64,000 bases of DNA. Source: Acidisoma sp. PAMC 29798 (GTDB lineage: Bacteria > Pseudomonadota > Alphaproteobacteria > Acetobacterales > Acetobacteraceae). The notes beneath the pieces were generated by a model that was not told the DNA's origin, did not search any database, and saw only the letters and a program-made list of their open reading frames with translations. The stretch is from contig NZ_CP126994.1 of NCBI RefSeq assembly GCF_030252425.1, positions 806,001 through 870,000 of the forward strand, written 5' to 3'. Below are positions 62,646 through 64,000 of the stretch, piece by piece (the stretch's first letter is position 1; the number at the start of each line of letters is the position of its first letter). Position numbers and translations under genes: made by a program.

Positions 62646-62900
62646 ATGGCGAGCGATCTTGAAAGGCGGTCGACCCTCTCGGGTCTGACCGAGGGCGAGG
62701 CGAAGGAATTCAACCGAATCTTCGTCATCAGCTTCTGCATCTTCGTGGGCATTGCGATCATTGCCCATATCTTGGCTTGGGCGTGGCGTCCCTGGCTGCC
62801 GGGCGTGCATGGCTACCAGACCTCCATGTTGCTGGATCATCCGGCAGTGCATGGCCTGGGCGTCTTCGCGACGCATGCCGCCTCTCTCATGCTGACCTGA
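62646..62900 (+). CDS. pufB: LH1 beta polypeptide (PufB) with long C-terminal tail
   Basis: The 84-residue LH1 beta chain is preceded by [17 protein letters not shown] starts the typical N-terminal helix, and the membrane segment ends in [14 protein letters not shown] with the bacteriochlorophyll ligand His41. At position 23, where LH1 beta chains normally have a second His 18 residues before the ligand, there is Asn. After GVHGY a tail of 27 residues ([13 protein letters not shown] and on, ending in LMLT) extends beyond most mature beta chains. Rhodospirillum rubrum has a shorter tail that is processed, so removal here is possible. Confidence 0.93.
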   Translation: MASDLERRSTLSGLTEGEAKEFNRIFVISFCIFVGIAIIAHILAWAWRPWLPGVHGYQTSMLLDHPAVHGLGVFATHAASLMLT

Positions 62901-62911
62901 GGGAGAGCGCC

Positions 62912-63115
62912 ATGCATCGCGTCTGGATACTGTTCGACCCAAGGCGGGCTTTGACGACGCTGTTCGTCTTCCTGCTGATCCTTGCGTTGGTGATTCACTT
63001 CATCCTGCTGAGCACCAGCCGCTTCAACTGGCTGGATGGTCCGAATGCAGATCGCTACGGCGGTCCGTCACAGGTCCAGCAAATGACGCCTATGCCATCC
63101 ACGAAAACACCCTGA
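62912..63115 (+). CDS. pufA: LH1 alpha polypeptide (PufA)
   Basis: The 67-residue LH1 alpha chain starts at the ATG at 62912, with GGGAGAG upstream. [18 protein letters not shown] is the usual N-terminus. The membrane helix contains the bacteriochlorophyll ligand His29 in [12 protein letters not shown], followed by RFNWLDG. The periplasmic end is Pro/Thr-rich. It lies 11 bases after pufB and before a strong hairpin. Confidence 0.95.
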   Translation: MHRVWILFDPRRALTTLFVFLLILALVIHFILLSTSRFNWLDGPNADRYGGPSQVQQMTPMPSTKTP

Positions 63116-63121
63116 ATGGGT

Positions 63122-63157
63122 TCCGTCGGGGGCCGGTGAGAGCCGGTCTTCGACGGA
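63122..63157 (+). other. Hairpin between pufA and pufL
   Basis: TCCGTCG, then GGGG and CCGG, pair with CCGG, TCTT and CGACGGA across a TGAGAG loop, giving about 15 paired bases, three of them G-U. Hairpins here are known in Rhodobacter to protect the pufBA part of the transcript from decay, giving more antenna than reaction centre. A T-run is absent, which argues for an mRNA stability element rather than a full terminator. Confidence 0.7.
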
Positions 63158-63173
63158 GCGGGGAGACGCCGCC

Positions 63174-63998
63174 ATGGCCATGATGAACTTCGAATACAAA
63201 TACCGCATACGCGGCGGTACTTTGATAGGCGGGGATCTGTTCGATTTTTGGGTCGGGCCGTTCTACGTCGGCTTTTTTGGCGTCACCACGATCTTCTTTA
63301 CGATCATCGGCACCGCGCTGATCGTGTATGGCGCCGCGATCGGACCGACCTGGAATGTCTGGCAGATCAATATCCCGCCGCCGGATCTGCGATACGGGCT
63401 GGGCTTCGCGCCGCTTAACAGCGGAGGCTTGTGGCAGTGGATCACCTTCTGCGCCATTGGGGCCTTCGTGTCCTGGGATCTCCGCATGATCGAGATCGCG
63501 CGAAAGCTCGGCATGGGGCTGCATACGCCCATCGCTTTCGCTTGCGCGATCCTGGCCTACATCACGCTGGAAGTTGTGCGCCCGGTCATGCTCGGCGCCT
63601 GGGGCAATGGTTTTCCCTATGGCATCATCTCCCATCTCGATTGGGTCAGCAACGTCGGCTACCAGCACCTCGAATTCCACTACAATCCGGCGCATATGAT
63701 CGCGGTCACGTTCTTCTTCACCACCACCTTGATCCTGTCGATGCATGGCGGTGTCATCCTCTCGGCCCTCAATCCGGGCGACGACGAGCCGGTGAAACCC
63801 TCGGGTTATGAAGACAGTTTCTTCCGCGATCTGATCGTCTATTCAATCGGGCCACTCGGCATTCATCGTCTTGGCTGGTTTTGCGCCATGAATGCCGGCG
63901 TCTGGAGCGCCATTTGCATCGTCATCAGCGGGCCCTTGTGGACCCACGGTTGGCCGCAGTGGTGGAACTGGTGGCTTAACCTCCCGATCTGGGGATAG
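63174..63998 (+). CDS. pufL: Photosynthetic reaction centre L subunit
   Basis: The 274-residue membrane protein is complete, ending two bases before the window edge. GGGGAGA precedes the ATG. It opens with [34 protein letters not shown]. Five helices are visible. Cofactor histidines sit one position higher than in Rhodobacter: His154, His174 (special-pair ligand in NPAHMIAV), and iron ligands His191 (SMHGG) and His231 (GIHRLG). The M subunit gene is expected just beyond the window. Confidence 0.97.
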   Translation: MAMMNFEYKYRIRGGTLIGGDLFDFWVGPFYVGFFGVTTIFFTIIGTALIVYGAAIGPTWNVWQINIPPPDLRYGLGFAPLNSGGLWQWITFCAIGAFVSWDLRMIEIARKLGMGLHTPIAFACAILAYITLEVVRPVMLGAWGNGFPYGIISHLDWVSNVGYQHLEFHYNPAHMIAVTFFFTTTLILSMHGGVILSALNPGDDEPVKPSGYEDSFFRDLIVYSIGPLGIHRLGWFCAMNAGVWSAICIVISGPLWTHGWPQWWNWWLNLPIWG

Positions 63999-64000
63999 GG

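Noticed and set aside
1-64000. CRISPR arrays, rRNA or tRNA genes, and intact insertion sequences
   Set aside because: No regular repeat-spacer array, no cloverleaf with tRNA-conserved positions and no transposase frame was seen; the cloverleaf at 41008 lacks tRNA features.

Overview
The window comes from a GC-rich purple phototrophic alphaproteobacterium. The right end (about 53.2-64.0 kb) holds part of a photosynthesis gene cluster: crtC and crtD on the minus strand, then crtE-crtF-bchC-bchX-bchY-bchZ-pufB-pufA-pufL on the plus strand. Together these encode late spheroidene/spirilloxanthin-type carotenoid steps, chlorophyllide a oxidoreductase with the following dehydrogenase, the LH1 antenna and the reaction-centre L subunit. 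The rest is rich in ABC importers, GntR/SorC/RpiR regulators and amide- or sugar-catabolic enzymes. This fits a metabolically versatile soil or freshwater organism. An Acetobacteraceae-like lineage is a guess I cannot prove from the sequence alone.

Layout. 0-1.5 kb: small unknown genes and a DUF2786-like gene. 1.8-6.6 kb: the stress operon prkA-yeaH-spoVR with a possible sigma-54 promoter. 6.6-21.6 kb: an amide/amino-acid island. It contains hyuA-hyuB hydantoinase/oxoprolinase-type genes divergent from a GntR regulator, a complete five-gene Liv-type importer, a class IV aminotransferase, a cyclase/amidohydrolase, an SDR, a class III aminotransferase and an acetamidase/formamidase. 21.6-25.5 kb: a bacteriophytochrome hybrid kinase overlapping its heme oxygenase, and a secreted DUF2059 protein. 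25.9-40.97 kb: a carbohydrate island. It contains an Rbs-type importer, a GatD-like zinc dehydrogenase, an FGGY kinase, a DeoC aldolase, a double-domain aldehyde dehydrogenase, a SorC regulator, a SorE-like dehydrogenase, a second FGGY kinase and an extra binding protein. 41.2-46.8 kb: a second importer on the minus strand in lsrACDB order, with an NAD-dependent epimerase. 47.2-53.2 kb: an SDR, a nitrilase, a glutamine-synthetase-like enzyme, a ccdA antitoxin with a broken ccdB, a less GC-rich secreted protein gene and an RpiR regulator.

How the genes may work together (inference). The kinase/DeoC/aldehyde-dehydrogenase set suggests import, oxidation, phosphorylation and retro-aldol cleavage of a deoxy-sugar or polyol to a triose phosphate plus a short aldehyde that is oxidised in place. 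The Hyu/Liv/formamidase set suggests uptake and stepwise hydrolysis of a cyclic or N-acylated amino compound. The bacteriophytochrome and the PpsR-like sites before bchC and between crtD and crtE point to light and redox control of the photosynthesis genes.

Most notable details: crtC has no usable ATG/GTG/TTG in frame near its expected start but has a CTG that overlaps the crtD stop; LH1 beta has a long C-terminal tail and Asn in place of the usual second His; a cloverleaf repeat and a related perfect hairpin each sit between convergent genes; ccdB is reduced to 17 codons; and a repeated GATGCATCAT motif flanks the hyuA-gntR promoter region.
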